Shown in pieces: positions 50,046-58,933 of a stretch of 64,000 bases of DNA. Every line of letters begins with the position of its first letter. Positions within the stretch are counted from its first letter, which is position 1. This stretch comes from Streptomyces flavofungini. GTDB taxonomy: Bacteria > Actinomycetota > Actinomycetes > Streptomycetales > Streptomycetaceae. The notes beneath the pieces are model-generated. The model made no database searches. It was not told the DNA's origin and saw only the letters and a list, made by a program, of their open reading frames with translations. Made by a program: the position numbers and the translations under genes. The stretch spans positions 62,001-126,000 of the forward strand of contig NZ_BMVR01000015.1 of assembly GCF_014650815.1 (NCBI RefSeq). Reading direction: 5' to 3'.

Positions 50046-51587
50046 GTGTCGGCCAGCACATCCCGTACGCTCCCGCCGGAGATCGCCGAATCCGTCTCTG
50101 TCATGGCGCTCATCGAGCGGGGAAAGGCTGATGGGCAGATCGCCGGCGACGACGTTCGTCGTGCCTTCGAAGCTGACCAGATCCCGGCCACTCAGTGGAA
50201 GAACGTTCTGCGCAGCCTCAACCAGATCCTCGAGGAAGAGGGTGTGACGCTGATGGTCAGTGCCGCGGAGCCGAAGCGCCCCCGCAAGAGCGTCGCAGCG
50301 AAGAGCCCGGCCAAGCGCACCGCGACCAAGACAGTCGCGGCCAAGACCGCCACGGCGAAGCCGGCCACCACCGCGGCCGCGCCCGAGAAGCCGGTCGCCG
50401 CCGAAGTCGGCGAGGACGGCACGGCCAAGAAGGCCGCTGCCAAGAAGACGACCGCCAAGAAGGCCGTCGCCAAGAAGACGACCGCCAAGAAGACAGCGGC
50501 CAAGAAGAGCGCCTCCAAGAAGGAAGCCGGTGAGCTCCTGGACGAGGAGGCCACCGAGGAGACGCCCGCCACCGGCAAGCCCGGCGAGGGCGAGCCCGCG
50601 GAGGAGGGCGCGCAGGGCTTCGTCCTGTCCGACGAGGACGAGGACGACGCGCCCGCGCAGCAGGTCGCCGCCGCAGGCGCCACCGCGGACCCGGTCAAGG
50701 ACTACCTGAAGCAGATCGGCAAGGTCCCCCTGCTCAACGCCGAGCAGGAGGTCGAGCTCGCCAAGCGCATCGAGGCGGGCCTGTTCGCCGAGGACAAGCT
50801 GGCCAACGCGGACAAGCTCGCGCCGAAGCTCAAGCGCGAGCTGGAGATCATCGCCGAGGACGGCCGCCGCGCCAAGAACCACCTCCTGGAGGCCAACCTC
50901 CGCCTCGTGGTCTCCCTGGCCAAGCGCTACACCGGCCGCGGCATGCTCTTCCTGGACCTCATCCAGGAGGGCAACCTCGGTCTGATCCGCGCGGTCGAGA
51001 AGTTCGACTACACCAAGGGCTACAAGTTCTCCACGTACGCCACCTGGTGGATCCGGCAGGCGATCACCCGCGCCATGGCCGACCAGGCCCGCACCATCCG
51101 TATCCCGGTGCACATGGTCGAGGTCATCAACAAGCTCGCGCGCGTGCAGCGCCAGATGCTCCAGGACCTGGGCCGCGAGCCCACCCCGGAGGAGTTGGCC
51201 AAGGAACTCGACATGACCCCTGAGAAGGTCATCGAGGTCCAGAAGTACGGCCGCGAGCCCATCTCCCTGCACACGCCGCTGGGCGAGGACGGCGACAGCG
51301 AGTTCGGTGACCTCATCGAGGACTCCGAAGCCGTCGTCCCGGCCGACGCGGTCAGCTTCACGCTCCTCCAGGAGCAGCTCCACTCCGTGCTCGACACCCT
51401 GTCCGAGCGCGAGGCGGGCGTCGTCTCCATGCGATTCGGTCTCACCGACGGTCAGCCGAAGACCCTTGACGAGATCGGCAAGGTCTACGGAGTGACGCGC
51501 GAGCGCATCCGCCAGATCGAGTCGAAGACGATGTCGAAGCTGCGACACCCGTCGCGTTCGCAGGTCCTGCGCGACTACCTGGACTGA
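50046..51587 (+). CDS. hrdB: principal sigma factor HrdB
   Basis: 513 residues from a GTG preceded by GAGAGG; this gives the known start VSASTSRTLPPEIAESVSVM. The N-terminus is followed by a Lys/Ala-rich tract (about 80-170, many TAKK repeats) and an acidic patch, typical of actinobacterial group 1 sigma factors. Regions 1.2 (DPVKDYLKQIGKVPLLNAEQ), 2 (LRLVVSLAKRYTGRGM through KFSTYATWWIRQAI), 3 and 4 (KTLDEIGKVYGVTRERIRQI) are complete. HrdB directs most vegetative transcription and is essential. Terminated by a 16-bp hairpin 20 bases after the stop. Confidence 0.97.
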   Translation: MSASTSRTLPPEIAESVSVMALIERGKADGQIAGDDVRRAFEADQIPATQWKNVLRSLNQILEEEGVTLMVSAAEPKRPRKSVAAKSPAKRTATKTVAAKTATAKPATTAAAPEKPVAAEVGEDGTAKKAAAKKTTAKKAVAKKTTAKKTAAKKSASKKEAGELLDEEATEETPATGKPGEGEPAEEGAQGFVLSDEDEDDAPAQQVAAAGATADPVKDYLKQIGKVPLLNAEQEVELAKRIEAGLFAEDKLANADKLAPKLKRELEIIAEDGRRAKNHLLEANLRLVVSLAKRYTGRGMLFLDLIQEGNLGLIRAVEKFDYTKGYKFSTYATWWIRQAITRAMADQARTIRIPVHMVEVINKLARVQRQMLQDLGREPTPEELAKELDMTPEKVIEVQKYGREPISLHTPLGEDGDSEFGDLIEDSEAVVPADAVSFTLLQEQLHSVLDTLSEREAGVVSMRFGLTDGQPKTLDEIGKVYGVTRERIRQIESKTMSKLRHPSRSQVLRDYLD

Positions 51588-51607
51588 GCCGCCGCACAGT
51601 GCCCTGA

Positions 51608-51643
51608 AAGGGCCCGGAGTCCCGCACGGGACTCCGGGCCCTT
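51608..51643 (+). terminator. perfect 16-bp hairpin terminator of hrdB
   Basis: AAGGGCCCGGAGTCCC (51608-51623) pairs with 51628-51643 around GCAC. It starts 20 bases after the hrdB stop. CG-rich sequence follows rather than a U-run. Confidence 0.93.
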
Positions 51644-51735
51644 CGCGTGCCCGCCCGTCCGCGTGGCGCACGTGCGGGGCATGGGAGGGTAGCTGACTCT
51701 GGGTGTGCGATTGCAACCCGGAGTGAGGAGATCGC

Positions 51736-52551
51736 ATGCGTCGTCCCATCGTCCGAACGCTGGCGCCAGCGCTGGTCCTGGGGGCCTCGGCAGCCGCGCT
51801 GCCCCTGGTCTCCACGGCCCCCGCGGCGGCCGACAGCGTCATCATCGGAGGCAAGCCGGTGCGGGTGGCCGACAGCCCATGGACGGTGGCCCTCGCGAGC
51901 CGTGACCGGTTCGGGGGTACGCGGTCGGGGCAGTTCTGCGGCGGCGTCGTGATCGCCCGCACGACGGTCCTCACCGCGGCGCACTGCATGCGCGAGGAAG
52001 TCCTCGGCGTGCCCATCGGCCAGGTGCGGGATCTGAAAGTCATCGCCGGTCGCGAAGACCTGGCCACGAACGCGGGCAGCGAGATCTCCGTGAGCCGCGT
52101 GCGGGTCAACCGGGACTACGACAGCTACACCAACGCCGGTGACTTCGCGGTGCTGACCCTGTCCCAGCCGCTGCCACAGAGCTACACGATCCCCACGGCG
52201 GGCGCCGGTGACGCGGCGTACCAGCCCGGCACGAACGCCACGGTGTACGGCTGGGGTGACACCACGGGGCGGGGCGACTACGCCCGGTCGCTGCGTGCCG
52301 CCGAGGTGACCGTGCTCGCGGACACGGTGTGCGAGGAGGCGTACCCCGGCAGTGCTGACGGTACGTACAAGTCCGCATCCATGGTGTGTGCGGGTGAGCC
52401 GCAGGGCGGCCGGGACGCCTGCCAGGGCGACAGCGGCGGGCCGTTGGTCGCGCGGGGGCGGCTCATCGGGCTGGTGTCGTGGGGGGACGGCTGCGGCCGC
52501 GCGGGCAGTCCGGGGGTGTACACGCGGATCTCAGACGTCGTGCGGGGATGA
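51736..52551 (+). CDS. secreted trypsin-like S1 serine protease
   Basis: 271 residues. A signal peptide (RRPIVRTLAPALVLGASAAA) precedes a short propeptide and the mature start near VIIGGKPV. The triad is His in LTAAHC, Asp in NAGDFAVL and Ser in CQGDSGGP. The residue at the base of the specificity pocket is Asp (RDACQGDSGG), so cleavage after Arg or Lys is expected. Paired cysteines fit three disulfides. GAGGAG precedes the ATG. It is single between the hrdB terminator and a small convergent gene. Streptomyces trypsins act extracellularly during growth on protein and in development. Confidence 0.93.
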   Translation: MRRPIVRTLAPALVLGASAAALPLVSTAPAAADSVIIGGKPVRVADSPWTVALASRDRFGGTRSGQFCGGVVIARTTVLTAAHCMREEVLGVPIGQVRDLKVIAGREDLATNAGSEISVSRVRVNRDYDSYTNAGDFAVLTLSQPLPQSYTIPTAGAGDAAYQPGTNATVYGWGDTTGRGDYARSLRAAEVTVLADTVCEEAYPGSADGTYKSASMVCAGEPQGGRDACQGDSGGPLVARGRLIGLVSWGDGCGRAGSPGVYTRISDVVRG

Positions 52552-52572
52552 ACCAGGACCAGTGAGTGAACG

Positions 52573-52605
52573 GCCCGTGCGGGGCGCTGAGCGGGCCGCA
52601 CGGGC
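52573..52605 (+). terminator. hairpin downstream of the trypsin gene
   Basis: GCCCGTGCGG (52573-52582) pairs with CCGCACGGGC (52596-52605), followed by TCTTT. It begins 22 bases after the protease stop. Confidence 0.8.
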
Positions 52606-52682
52606 TCTTTGGGCGCCGATGCGGCACAGGGCCCCGGGCTGCCGGGGATCGCGTGCTGTCGGGCGTCCTGAGGAACGTGAGA

Positions 52683-52718
52683 GGGCGGCTGCCCCTGGGG
52701 TTACAGGGGCAGCCGCCC
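52683..52718. terminator. 15-bp hairpin, probable terminator of the DUF7455 gene
   Basis: GGGCGGCTGCCCCTG (52683-52697) pairs perfectly with 52704-52718 around GGGTTA. It lies 48 bases beyond the stop of the minus-strand small gene and may also back up termination of the protease gene. Confidence 0.85.
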
Positions 52719-52765
52719 GGTCGCCGGTCTGGTGGTCCGGCGCTCGCTCGTCGTCGTGCGAGGCT

Positions 52766-52996
52766 TCAGCGTTCCTCTTCGGATGAGCTGGCCGGCACGG
52801 CCGTCAGGCGCTCCGTCTCATCCTGTATCTCGGCGGCGATCTTCTTGAGTTCCGGCTCGAACTTGCGACCGTGGTGGGCGCAGAAGAGCAGTTCACCGCC
52901 GCTCAGCAGGACGACGCGCAGGTACGCCTGGGCGCCGCAGCGGTCGCAGCGGTCAGCGGCCGTCAGGGGGCTCGCGGGGGTCAGAACAGTAGTCAC
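52766..52996 (-). CDS. small zinc-ribbon-like protein (DUF7455)
   Basis: 76 residues from a GTG with AGAGGCG upstream. The core ADRCDRCGAQAYLRVVLLSG then FCAHHGRKFEPEL shows Cys-x2-Cys and Cys-x-His-His, likely zinc ligands; the C-terminus is a charged helix (KKIAAEIQDETERL). Widely conserved in actinobacteria and often next to sigma or topoisomerase genes. No enzyme function is known to me. It is divergent from parE across a 431-bp gap. Confidence 0.85.
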   Translation of the reverse strand: MTTVLTPASPLTAADRCDRCGAQAYLRVVLLSGGELLFCAHHGRKFEPELKKIAAEIQDETERLTAVPASSSEEER

Positions 52997-53427
52997 GTCG
53001 CCTCTTCTCTAGCTCGACGAGCTGTCGTACCAGGGTCAACATCCAACCAGGCCGAAAACGTTCCCGCTCGTGGCTTTTCCTCGAATTTTTCATTCGGGGT
53101 GGCTGTCTGCTGCCGGTTGGCGGCGAATGTGCCGTATTGCTGTCGTACGGTTTCGCGCTGTCTGTCAGGTCAGGTCCTCGCCGGCTGGCTTGCCGGTTGT
53201 TCATGAGGACGTGCCCGGAGCCTAAATGGTTCATGCCTGGAAGGGAACGTGATGTGTGCTTCACTCCATCGAGGGATCGAACACGCGTACGTTTCTGGAC
53301 TAGCCTGGGCCGAGTCGAGGGTGGCGTGACAACGGCTCTACCAGGCCTCGGTACCCTCTGACGGGCAGTAGAACCCGAGCCCTTACCCCAAAGGGCCTCC
53401 CTTGAAATTCAGCGAGGAGCGAACCGC
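52997..53427. other. divergent region between the DUF7455 gene and parE
   Basis: 431 bases without a supported gene. Around 53270-53310 lies CGAACA, 17 bases, TAGCCT, a weak -35/-10 pair that could drive parE, leaving a leader of about 115 bases. GAGGAGCG precedes the parE GTG. No further strong structure was found. Confidence 0.45.
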
Positions 53428-55551
53428 GTGACCGCCGAGACGTCCGTGCCGTCCACAGCGTTGCTGACCGGAGCAGACCGGGACGGTTCCAACTACACCG
53501 CGCGGCACCTTCTCGTCCTGGAGGGGCTCGAAGCCGTCCGCAAGCGTCCGGGCATGTACATCGGGTCGACGGACAGCCGTGGCCTGATGCACTGCCTCTG
53601 GGAGATCATCGACAACTCCGTCGACGAGGCCCTGGGCGGGTACTGCGACCACATCGAGGTCATCCTCCACGACGACGCCTCCGTAGAGGTCCGGGACAAC
53701 GGCCGAGGCATCCCGGTCGACGTCGAGCCGAAGACCGGGCTCTCCGGAGTCGAGGTCGTCATGACCAAGCTGCACGCGGGCGGCAAGTTCGGTGGCGGTT
53801 CGTACGCGGCCTCCGGCGGCCTGCACGGCGTGGGCGCCTCCGTGGTGAACGCCCTGTCGGCCCGTCTCGACGTCGAGGTGGACCGCGCCGGGCACACGCA
53901 CGCCATCAGCTTCCGGCGCGGTGTCCCCGGAGCGTTCGCCAAGCCCGGCGCGGAGGCGCCGTTCGACTCGGCGGCGCGGCTGAGCAAGGTCAAGAAGATC
54001 CCCAAGACCCGCACCGGCACGCGCGTGCGCTACTGGGCCGACCGCCAGATCTTCCTCAAGGACGCCAGGCTCAGCCTGGAGAACCTGCACCAGCGCGCCC
54101 GCCAGACCGCCTTCCTGGTGCCCGGACTCACCATCGTCGTGCGCGACGAGTTCGGCCTTGGTGAGGGCGGCACGAAGGGCGAGGAATCCTTCCGCTTCGA
54201 CGGCGGAATCAGCGAGTTCTGTGAGTATCTGGCGCAGGACAAGGCCGTCTGCGACGTCCTCCGCTTCTCCGGCCAGGGCACCTTCAAGGAGACCGTGCCC
54301 GTCCTCGACGACCACGGCCAGATGACGCCGACCGAGGTCACGCGCGAGCTCGCCGTGGACGTCGCGCTGCGCTGGGGCACCGGGTACGACACGACGGTCA
54401 GGTCCTTCGTCAACATCATCGCCACCCCCAAGGGCGGCACGCACGTGACCGGCTTCGAGCGGTCGCTGACGAAGACGATGAACGAGGCGCTGCGCGCGCA
54501 GAAGCTGCTGCGCGTCGCCGAGGACGACATCGTCAAGGACGACGCCCTGGAGGGCCTCACCGCCGTCGTCACCGTGCGCCTCGCCGAGCCGCAGTTCGAG
54601 GGTCAGACGAAGGAAGTCCTCGGTACGTCGGCGGCCAACCGCATCGTCGCCAACGTCATCGCCAAGGAGCTCAAGGCGTTCCTGACGTCCACCAAGCGCG
54701 ACGCCAAGGCGCAGGCGCGCTCGGTCATGGAGAAGGCCGTCGCCGCGGCCCGTACGCGCATCGCGGCCCGCCAGCACAAGGACGCCCAGCGCCGGAAGAC
54801 CGCCCTGGAGTCCTCCTCGCTGCCCGCGAAGCTCGCCGACTGCCGCAGCGACGACGTCGACCGCAGCGAGCTGTTCATCGTCGAGGGAGACTCCGCCCTC
54901 GGCACCGCCAAGCTTGCCCGGAACTCCGAGTTCCAGGCCCTGCTGCCCATCCGCGGCAAGATCCTCAACGTCCAGAAGGCCTCGGTCTCGGACATGCTCA
55001 AGAACGCCGAGTGCGGCGCGATCATCCAGGTGATAGGAGCGGGGTCCGGCCGGACCTTCGACATCGACGCGGCGCGCTACGGCAAGATCATCCTGCTCGT
55101 CGACGCCGATGTCGACGGCGCGCACATCCGCATCCTGCTGCTGACCCTGTTCCAGCGCTACATGCGGCCCATGGTCGAGGCGGGCCGCGTGTTCGCCGCT
55201 GTGCCGCCGCTGCACCGGATCGAGCTGATCCAGCCCAAGAAGGGCCAGGACAAGTACGTCTACACGTACTCGGACCGCGAGCTGCGCGACACCCTGCTCG
55301 AGTTCGAGCGCAAGGGCGTGCGGTACAAGGACTCGATCCAGCGCTACAAGGGCCTGGGCGAGATGGACGCCGACCAGCTGGCCGAGACGACGATGGACCC
55401 GCGGTACCGGACCCTGCGCCGGATCAACATCTCCGACCTGGAGTCGGCGGAGCAGGTCTTCGACCTGCTGATGGGCAACGAGGTCGCGCCGCGCAAGGAG
55501 TTCATCACGAGCTCGGCGGCGACGCTGGACCGGTCGCGCATCGACGCGTGA
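53428..55551 (+). CDS. parE: DNA topoisomerase IV subunit B / GyrB-like type IIA topoisomerase
   Basis: 707 residues. The GHKL ATPase domain has WEIIDNSVDEA, RDNGRGIPV, and GLHGVGASVVNALS; the transducer follows, and the Toprim domain has IVEGDSALG and LLVDADVDGAHIR. The end (ITSSAATLDRSRIDA) is short, without the GyrB-specific long insertion. In Streptomyces the true gyrB lies near the origin with dnaN and gyrA; a second B subunit at this locus pairs with parC a few genes away, so ParE is the best call. Topoisomerase IV separates linked daughter chromosomes, important at sporulation. The gene is followed by a 9-bp tandem repeat and a palindrome. Confidence 0.9.
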   Translation: MTAETSVPSTALLTGADRDGSNYTARHLLVLEGLEAVRKRPGMYIGSTDSRGLMHCLWEIIDNSVDEALGGYCDHIEVILHDDASVEVRDNGRGIPVDVEPKTGLSGVEVVMTKLHAGGKFGGGSYAASGGLHGVGASVVNALSARLDVEVDRAGHTHAISFRRGVPGAFAKPGAEAPFDSAARLSKVKKIPKTRTGTRVRYWADRQIFLKDARLSLENLHQRARQTAFLVPGLTIVVRDEFGLGEGGTKGEESFRFDGGISEFCEYLAQDKAVCDVLRFSGQGTFKETVPVLDDHGQMTPTEVTRELAVDVALRWGTGYDTTVRSFVNIIATPKGGTHVTGFERSLTKTMNEALRAQKLLRVAEDDIVKDDALEGLTAVVTVRLAEPQFEGQTKEVLGTSAANRIVANVIAKELKAFLTSTKRDAKAQARSVMEKAVAAARTRIAARQHKDAQRRKTALESSSLPAKLADCRSDDVDRSELFIVEGDSALGTAKLARNSEFQALLPIRGKILNVQKASVSDMLKNAECGAIIQVIGAGSGRTFDIDAARYGKIILLVDADVDGAHIRILLLTLFQRYMRPMVEAGRVFAAVPPLHRIELIQPKKGQDKYVYTYSDRELRDTLLEFERKGVRYKDSIQRYKGLGEMDADQLAETTMDPRYRTLRRINISDLESAEQVFDLLMGNEVAPRKEFITSSAATLDRSRIDA

Positions 55552-55614
55552 GGTCCGTGCGGACGCGTGCTTGAGCGTGTGAGTGTCCTGTGCCCGCTGC
55601 GGGCGTTCTCTTGA

Positions 55615-55659
55615 GGGCACCTGGGGCACCTGGGGCACCTGGGGCACCTGGGGCGGCCA
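55615..55659 (+). repeat. 9-bp tandem repeat, four perfect copies
   Basis: GGGCACCTG repeats four times without change (55615-55650), then a degenerate GGGCGGCCA. It lies in non-coding DNA between parE and the next gene. Confidence 0.9.
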
Positions 55660-55713
55660 GGGCGCTTGGACGGTTCCGTCGAGCGTCTGGCCGCACGGAA
55701 GTGCTTCGCGGCG

Positions 55714-55762
55714 GGCGTCTCCACCCAAGGGTGGAGACGCCGGATCCACCCATGATCCACCC
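55714..55762. promoter_or_regulatory. palindrome plus clustered TCCACCC motifs
   Basis: GGCGTCTCCACCC-AA-GGGTGGAGACGCC (55714-55741) is a perfect 13-bp palindrome. TCCACCC occurs in it once in each orientation and twice more at 55745-55751 and 55756-55762, an 11-bp step. It may be the parE terminator, but the added direct copies suggest a regulator site for the downstream membrane-protein and two-component genes. Confidence 0.5.
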
Positions 55763-55855
55763 TCGCTCCGATCCTCTGACCAGGCAGATTCCGTAGCGTC
55801 GAAGGCGTACTTCCTCGTCCGTCTTCTTCGTCCGCGCATGCCATCGGAGGCCGTG

Positions 55856-56344
55856 ATGCCCGGGTTCGCCAACTCGCTGCTGATCCTTGCCGCAGTCGTT
55901 CTCGTCGTCGTACGTCAGACGCAGCCGCAGCGCATGTCGGGCTCCAAGCGCTGGTGGCTGGTGCCCGTGGTGCTCGCCTACGTCGGCCTCAAGGACTCCG
56001 GCCTCATCGACACCCAGCACGAGGCGGCCTCCGTCGCGCTGCTCGGCGGTGAGATCCTCGTCGGGCTCCTGATGGGCGCCGCCTGGGCCTGGACCAGCCG
56101 CATCTGGACCGAGCCGGACGGGTCCGTGTGGACCCGTGGCACCAAGTCCACAGCGGTCGTCTGGCTCGTCGGCATAGCCGCCCGGCTCGGGCTCATGGGG
56201 ATAGGCCTGCTCATCGGCATCCACCAGGGATCCGGCGCGCTCCTGGTCGCCCTGGCCGCGTCGCTGCTGGTGCGCGCGGGCGTTCTGGAACTGCGGGCCC
56301 AGGCCCTGCGCCCGGCGCGGGCTCTGGCCGGCGGCGTACGGTGA
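55856..56344 (+). CDS. DUF1453 (CcdC-like) membrane protein
   Basis: 162 residues from an ATG with GGAGG 6 bases upstream. Four membrane segments: SLLILAAVVLVVVRQ, WWLVPVVLAYVGLKDSGLI, ASVALLGGEILVGLLMGAAW and VVWLVGIAARLGLMGIGLLI. DUF1453 proteins are unstudied integral membrane proteins. It ends 4 bases before the sensor kinase gene, and its product may be the sensing partner of that system. Confidence 0.78.
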   Translation: MPGFANSLLILAAVVLVVVRQTQPQRMSGSKRWWLVPVVLAYVGLKDSGLIDTQHEAASVALLGGEILVGLLMGAAWAWTSRIWTEPDGSVWTRGTKSTAVVWLVGIAARLGLMGIGLLIGIHQGSGALLVALAASLLVRAGVLELRAQALRPARALAGGVR

Positions 56345-56348
56345 CGAA

Positions 56349-57560
56349 ATGTCCACACCGATGGGGACAGACCCCGACAGCCACGGGTCTGCCCGTGGGA
56401 ACGGGGTGTCCGTGACGCGGGAAACCTGGACGCGCTGGCCGTCGCGAGAGGCCCTGTCAAGCGACAGGATGACGCGCCCACGGCGGCTGCTCAGCCTGCT
56501 GGTGCGGGCGGTGTTCATCGGCCTGCTGCTCTGGAGTGCCCTCTTCCGGGGCGGGGTCCCGGGTTGGGGGATCGCCCTGGGACTCGTCGCCATCGCTGTC
56601 TGCGGGGCATGCATCGCGGTGTACTTCCGGGCCACGCTGGAGCAGCGCTTGTGGCTGTCGCTGGCGTCGATGGGCCCCGTCCTGGCAGTCGGCTTCGTGG
56701 CCCACTGGACCGGCTTCGGCCTTCCGGCGGCCGTGCTGTGGTGTTCCGCCGCCATCATGTCGCTGGAGCGGCTGCCACTGGGAGCGGCCGTGCTCGTCAC
56801 CGGGACGGCACTCACGGCGTTTGCCCTGGTGAACGAGGACCCCTGGCCGACGACAGCGGCCGTCACCGCGGGACTCTCTCTCGCCGGATACGTCTTGCGG
56901 CTGGACGCGGAAGCCCGGGGCAACGCGCAGCGGTTGCTCGCCCAGGAGCGTGCGGCACGGGTGGCCGAGGCGGAGTCGGCCGCGTTGGCCGAGCGGGGAC
57001 GGATCGCCCGGGAGATCCACGACGTGCTGGCGCACAGCCTGTCCGCTCAGCTCGTCCACCTGGAGGCGGCCCGGTTGTTGATCGAGGGCGGGGGCGACCG
57101 GCAGCAGATCCTGGGTCGGGTGGTGGCCGCGCGGTCCATGGCTTCGGAAGGACTGGCCGAGACCCGGCAGGCCCTGTCCGCGCTGCGCGGCGAGATGACG
57201 CCGGTCGAGGACTTCCTGCGGGAACTGGTCGTGTCGGACGGGGCGTCGGTGGCGGTCGCCGGGGAGCGCCGTGCGCTGACCGCGGAGGCGTCCCAGACGG
57301 TGCGGCGAGTGGCTCAGGAGGCGTTGACGAACGTGCGCAAGCACGCGCGGGGGGCCAAGGTGACGGTCCTCCTTGAGTACGGGGAGGGGGAGGTGACGCT
57401 GGACGTGCGGGACTCGGGAGGTTCGCCGGGCGAACTCGCGGCCTCGGGAGCCGGGTACGGTCTGCTGGGCATGCGGGAGCGCGCCGAGCTGCTGGGCGGC
57501 TCACTGGAGGCAGGGCCGGAACAGGAAGGCTTCGCGGTGCGGTTGAAGGTGCCGGGATGA
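56349..57560 (+). CDS. NarL-type sensor histidine kinase
   Basis: 403 residues. About six membrane helices occupy 48-183. A coiled segment leads to the HisKA_3 domain with the phospho-acceptor His224 in RIAREIHDVLAHSLSAQL. The C-terminal HATPase domain has EALTNVRKHA and GYGLLGMRERAELLGG. This is the LiaS/DesK-like kinase type with an intramembrane sensor and no extracellular domain. The start could instead be the GTG at 56406 or 56412; the first 40 residues are not conserved-looking. It starts 4 bases after the DUF1453 gene and overlaps the response regulator gene by 4 bases, so the three form an operon. Confidence 0.88.
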   Translation: MSTPMGTDPDSHGSARGNGVSVTRETWTRWPSREALSSDRMTRPRRLLSLLVRAVFIGLLLWSALFRGGVPGWGIALGLVAIAVCGACIAVYFRATLEQRLWLSLASMGPVLAVGFVAHWTGFGLPAAVLWCSAAIMSLERLPLGAAVLVTGTALTAFALVNEDPWPTTAAVTAGLSLAGYVLRLDAEARGNAQRLLAQERAARVAEAESAALAERGRIAREIHDVLAHSLSAQLVHLEAARLLIEGGGDRQQILGRVVAARSMASEGLAETRQALSALRGEMTPVEDFLRELVVSDGASVAVAGERRALTAEASQTVRRVAQEALTNVRKHARGAKVTVLLEYGEGEVTLDVRDSGGSPGELAASGAGYGLLGMRERAELLGGSLEAGPEQEGFAVRLKVPG

Positions 57561-58306
57561 CGATGGACGACGGGCACCACGGGGTTGGTGCTGATGGCAC
57601 GGTTCCACGGGGTGCGGGCAGCGGTGGCGGTGGCAGGCCGCCCGCGAGGGTGGTCGTGGTCGACGACCAGACCGTGGTGCGTGAGGGGATCGTGATGCTG
57701 TTGGGACTGCTGCCGGGCATCGAGGTCGTCGGGGCTGGGGGCGATGGTGAGGAGGCGGTGCGGCTCGTCGCTGAGCTCTCGCCGGACGTGGTGCTGATGG
57801 ACCTGCGGATGCCGCGCTGCGACGGGGCGGAGGCGACGCGGCGGATTCGGTCGCAGTATCCGGGCACGCAGGTCGTGGTGCTCACGACATACGCGGACGA
57901 CGAGTCGCTGTTCCCGGCGCTCAAGGCCGGGGCGCGCGGCTATCTCACCAAGGACGCGGGTGGTGAGGAGATCGTGCGGGCCGTCGAGGACGTGCTCTCG
58001 GGGGACGCGGGGCTCTCGCCGAAGATCCAGCGGCGCCTGCTCGAGAGGCTTTCGGAGCCAGCGGAGGCCGCGCGCCCGGTGGAGCCGCCCGACGGACTGA
58101 CCATGCGGGAGACGGAGGTGGTCGCTCTGATCGCGGAAGGCATGACGAACCAGGAGATCGCGCGGGCACTGCATGTCTCCACTGCCACGGTGAAGACCCA
58201 CATCAACAACCTCTTCGCCAAGGCGGGCCTCAAGGACCGTGCGCAGGCGGTGCGTTACGCCTACCGGCACGGTCTGGCGCAGCCGCCGGGCAGAACACGG
58301 GGGTGA
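57557..58306 (+). CDS. NarL/FixJ-type response regulator
   Basis: 249 residues. A Gly-rich start is followed by the receiver domain (VVVVDDQTVVREG with Asp36/Asp37, phospho-acceptor Asp82 in VLMDLRMPRCDG, and LTKDA with the conserved Lys) and a LuxR-type helix-turn-helix (LTMRETEVVALIAEGMTNQE then HVSTATVKTHINNLFAKAGL). It overlaps the kinase gene by ATGA and is its cognate partner. Target genes are unknown; the palindrome and repeated TCCACCC ahead of the operon are candidate sites. Confidence 0.92.
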   Translation: MTMDDGHHGVGADGTVPRGAGSGGGGRPPARVVVVDDQTVVREGIVMLLGLLPGIEVVGAGGDGEEAVRLVAELSPDVVLMDLRMPRCDGAEATRRIRSQYPGTQVVVLTTYADDESLFPALKAGARGYLTKDAGGEEIVRAVEDVLSGDAGLSPKIQRRLLERLSEPAEAARPVEPPDGLTMRETEVVALIAEGMTNQEIARALHVSTATVKTHINNLFAKAGLKDRAQAVRYAYRHGLAQPPGRTRG

Positions 58307-58420
58307 GGAGCTTCCGTCACCTGATGGGGTGAAGAGCGGGGAGAGGAGAGTCACGGATCTTCCCGATCTGTCCATCCTTGGGCACGCGGCCGGACGCAGG
58401 CCGCGGACAAGGAGAGTTCG

Positions 58421-58933
58421 GTGGAGAAGCACGACGGCCGCGACGCCGGGCGGGCCCGGCCCGGTGACCTGAGGGATCCGTGGTACGACGAGCTGGCCGC
58501 CGGATGGGGCGAGCTCGACGGCACCGGCACACCGACAGCCCCCGCCGTACCGGCGCCGGCCACCGCGCCGGAGCGCAGTGCCGCCGACATCTATCTGGAG
58601 GTGCAGGCGAGCGCGGCCTTCCAGGAAGTGCGCCGCCGGTATCGACGGTTCGTGATCCCCGCCGTGGCTGCCTTCTTCACCTGGTACGTGGCGTACGTCG
58701 TGACCGCGACGGCGGCGCCGGGGCTGATGGCACGCCCCGTCAGCGGTGCGGTGAACGTCGCGATGGTCGCGGGCCTCGCGCAGTTCGCCACAACGTTCCT
58801 GCTGACGTGGGCGTACTCACGGCACGCCCGATTGCGACGGGACCGTGCGGCGCTCGACCTGCGGTGGGCCGTGTTCGAGCAGAAGCGGGAACAGGAGCGG
58901 GAGCAGGAGCTGCGCCAGGGAGCCGAGCGGTGA
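58421..58933 (+). CDS. DUF485 membrane protein (YjcH-like symporter partner)
   Basis: 170 residues from a GTG with AAGGAG upstream. An acidic hydrophilic N-terminus is followed by SAAFQEVRRRYRRFVIPAVA, then two membrane helices (VAAFFTWYVAYVVTATAA and VNVAMVAGLAQFATTFLLTW) and a charged C-terminal helix rich in Glu and Arg. This matches DUF485, whose E. coli member YjcH is encoded with the acetate permease ActP. It overlaps the symporter gene (GTGA), which indicates translational coupling. Confidence 0.9.
   Translation: MEKHDGRDAGRARPGDLRDPWYDELAAGWGELDGTGTPTAPAVPAPATAPERSAADIYLEVQASAAFQEVRRRYRRFVIPAVAAFFTWYVAYVVTATAAPGLMARPVSGAVNVAMVAGLAQFATTFLLTWAYSRHARLRRDRAALDLRWAVFEQKREQEREQELRQGAER

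Larger units (their letters stand above)
55552..55855. other. gap after parE with repeats
   Basis: 304 bases. It contains the 9-bp tandem repeat (55615-55659), the palindrome (55714-55741) and two GATCCACCC copies (55743-55751 and 55754-55762). The frame of the following membrane protein is open through the gap but starts with low-complexity Gly-Thr-Trp repeats, so it is not taken as coding. Confidence 0.55.

Noticed and set aside
53270..53310. SOS box upstream of parE
   Set aside because: TCGAAC is followed by GTTT at 8 bases instead of 4, so the LexA geometry is wrong.
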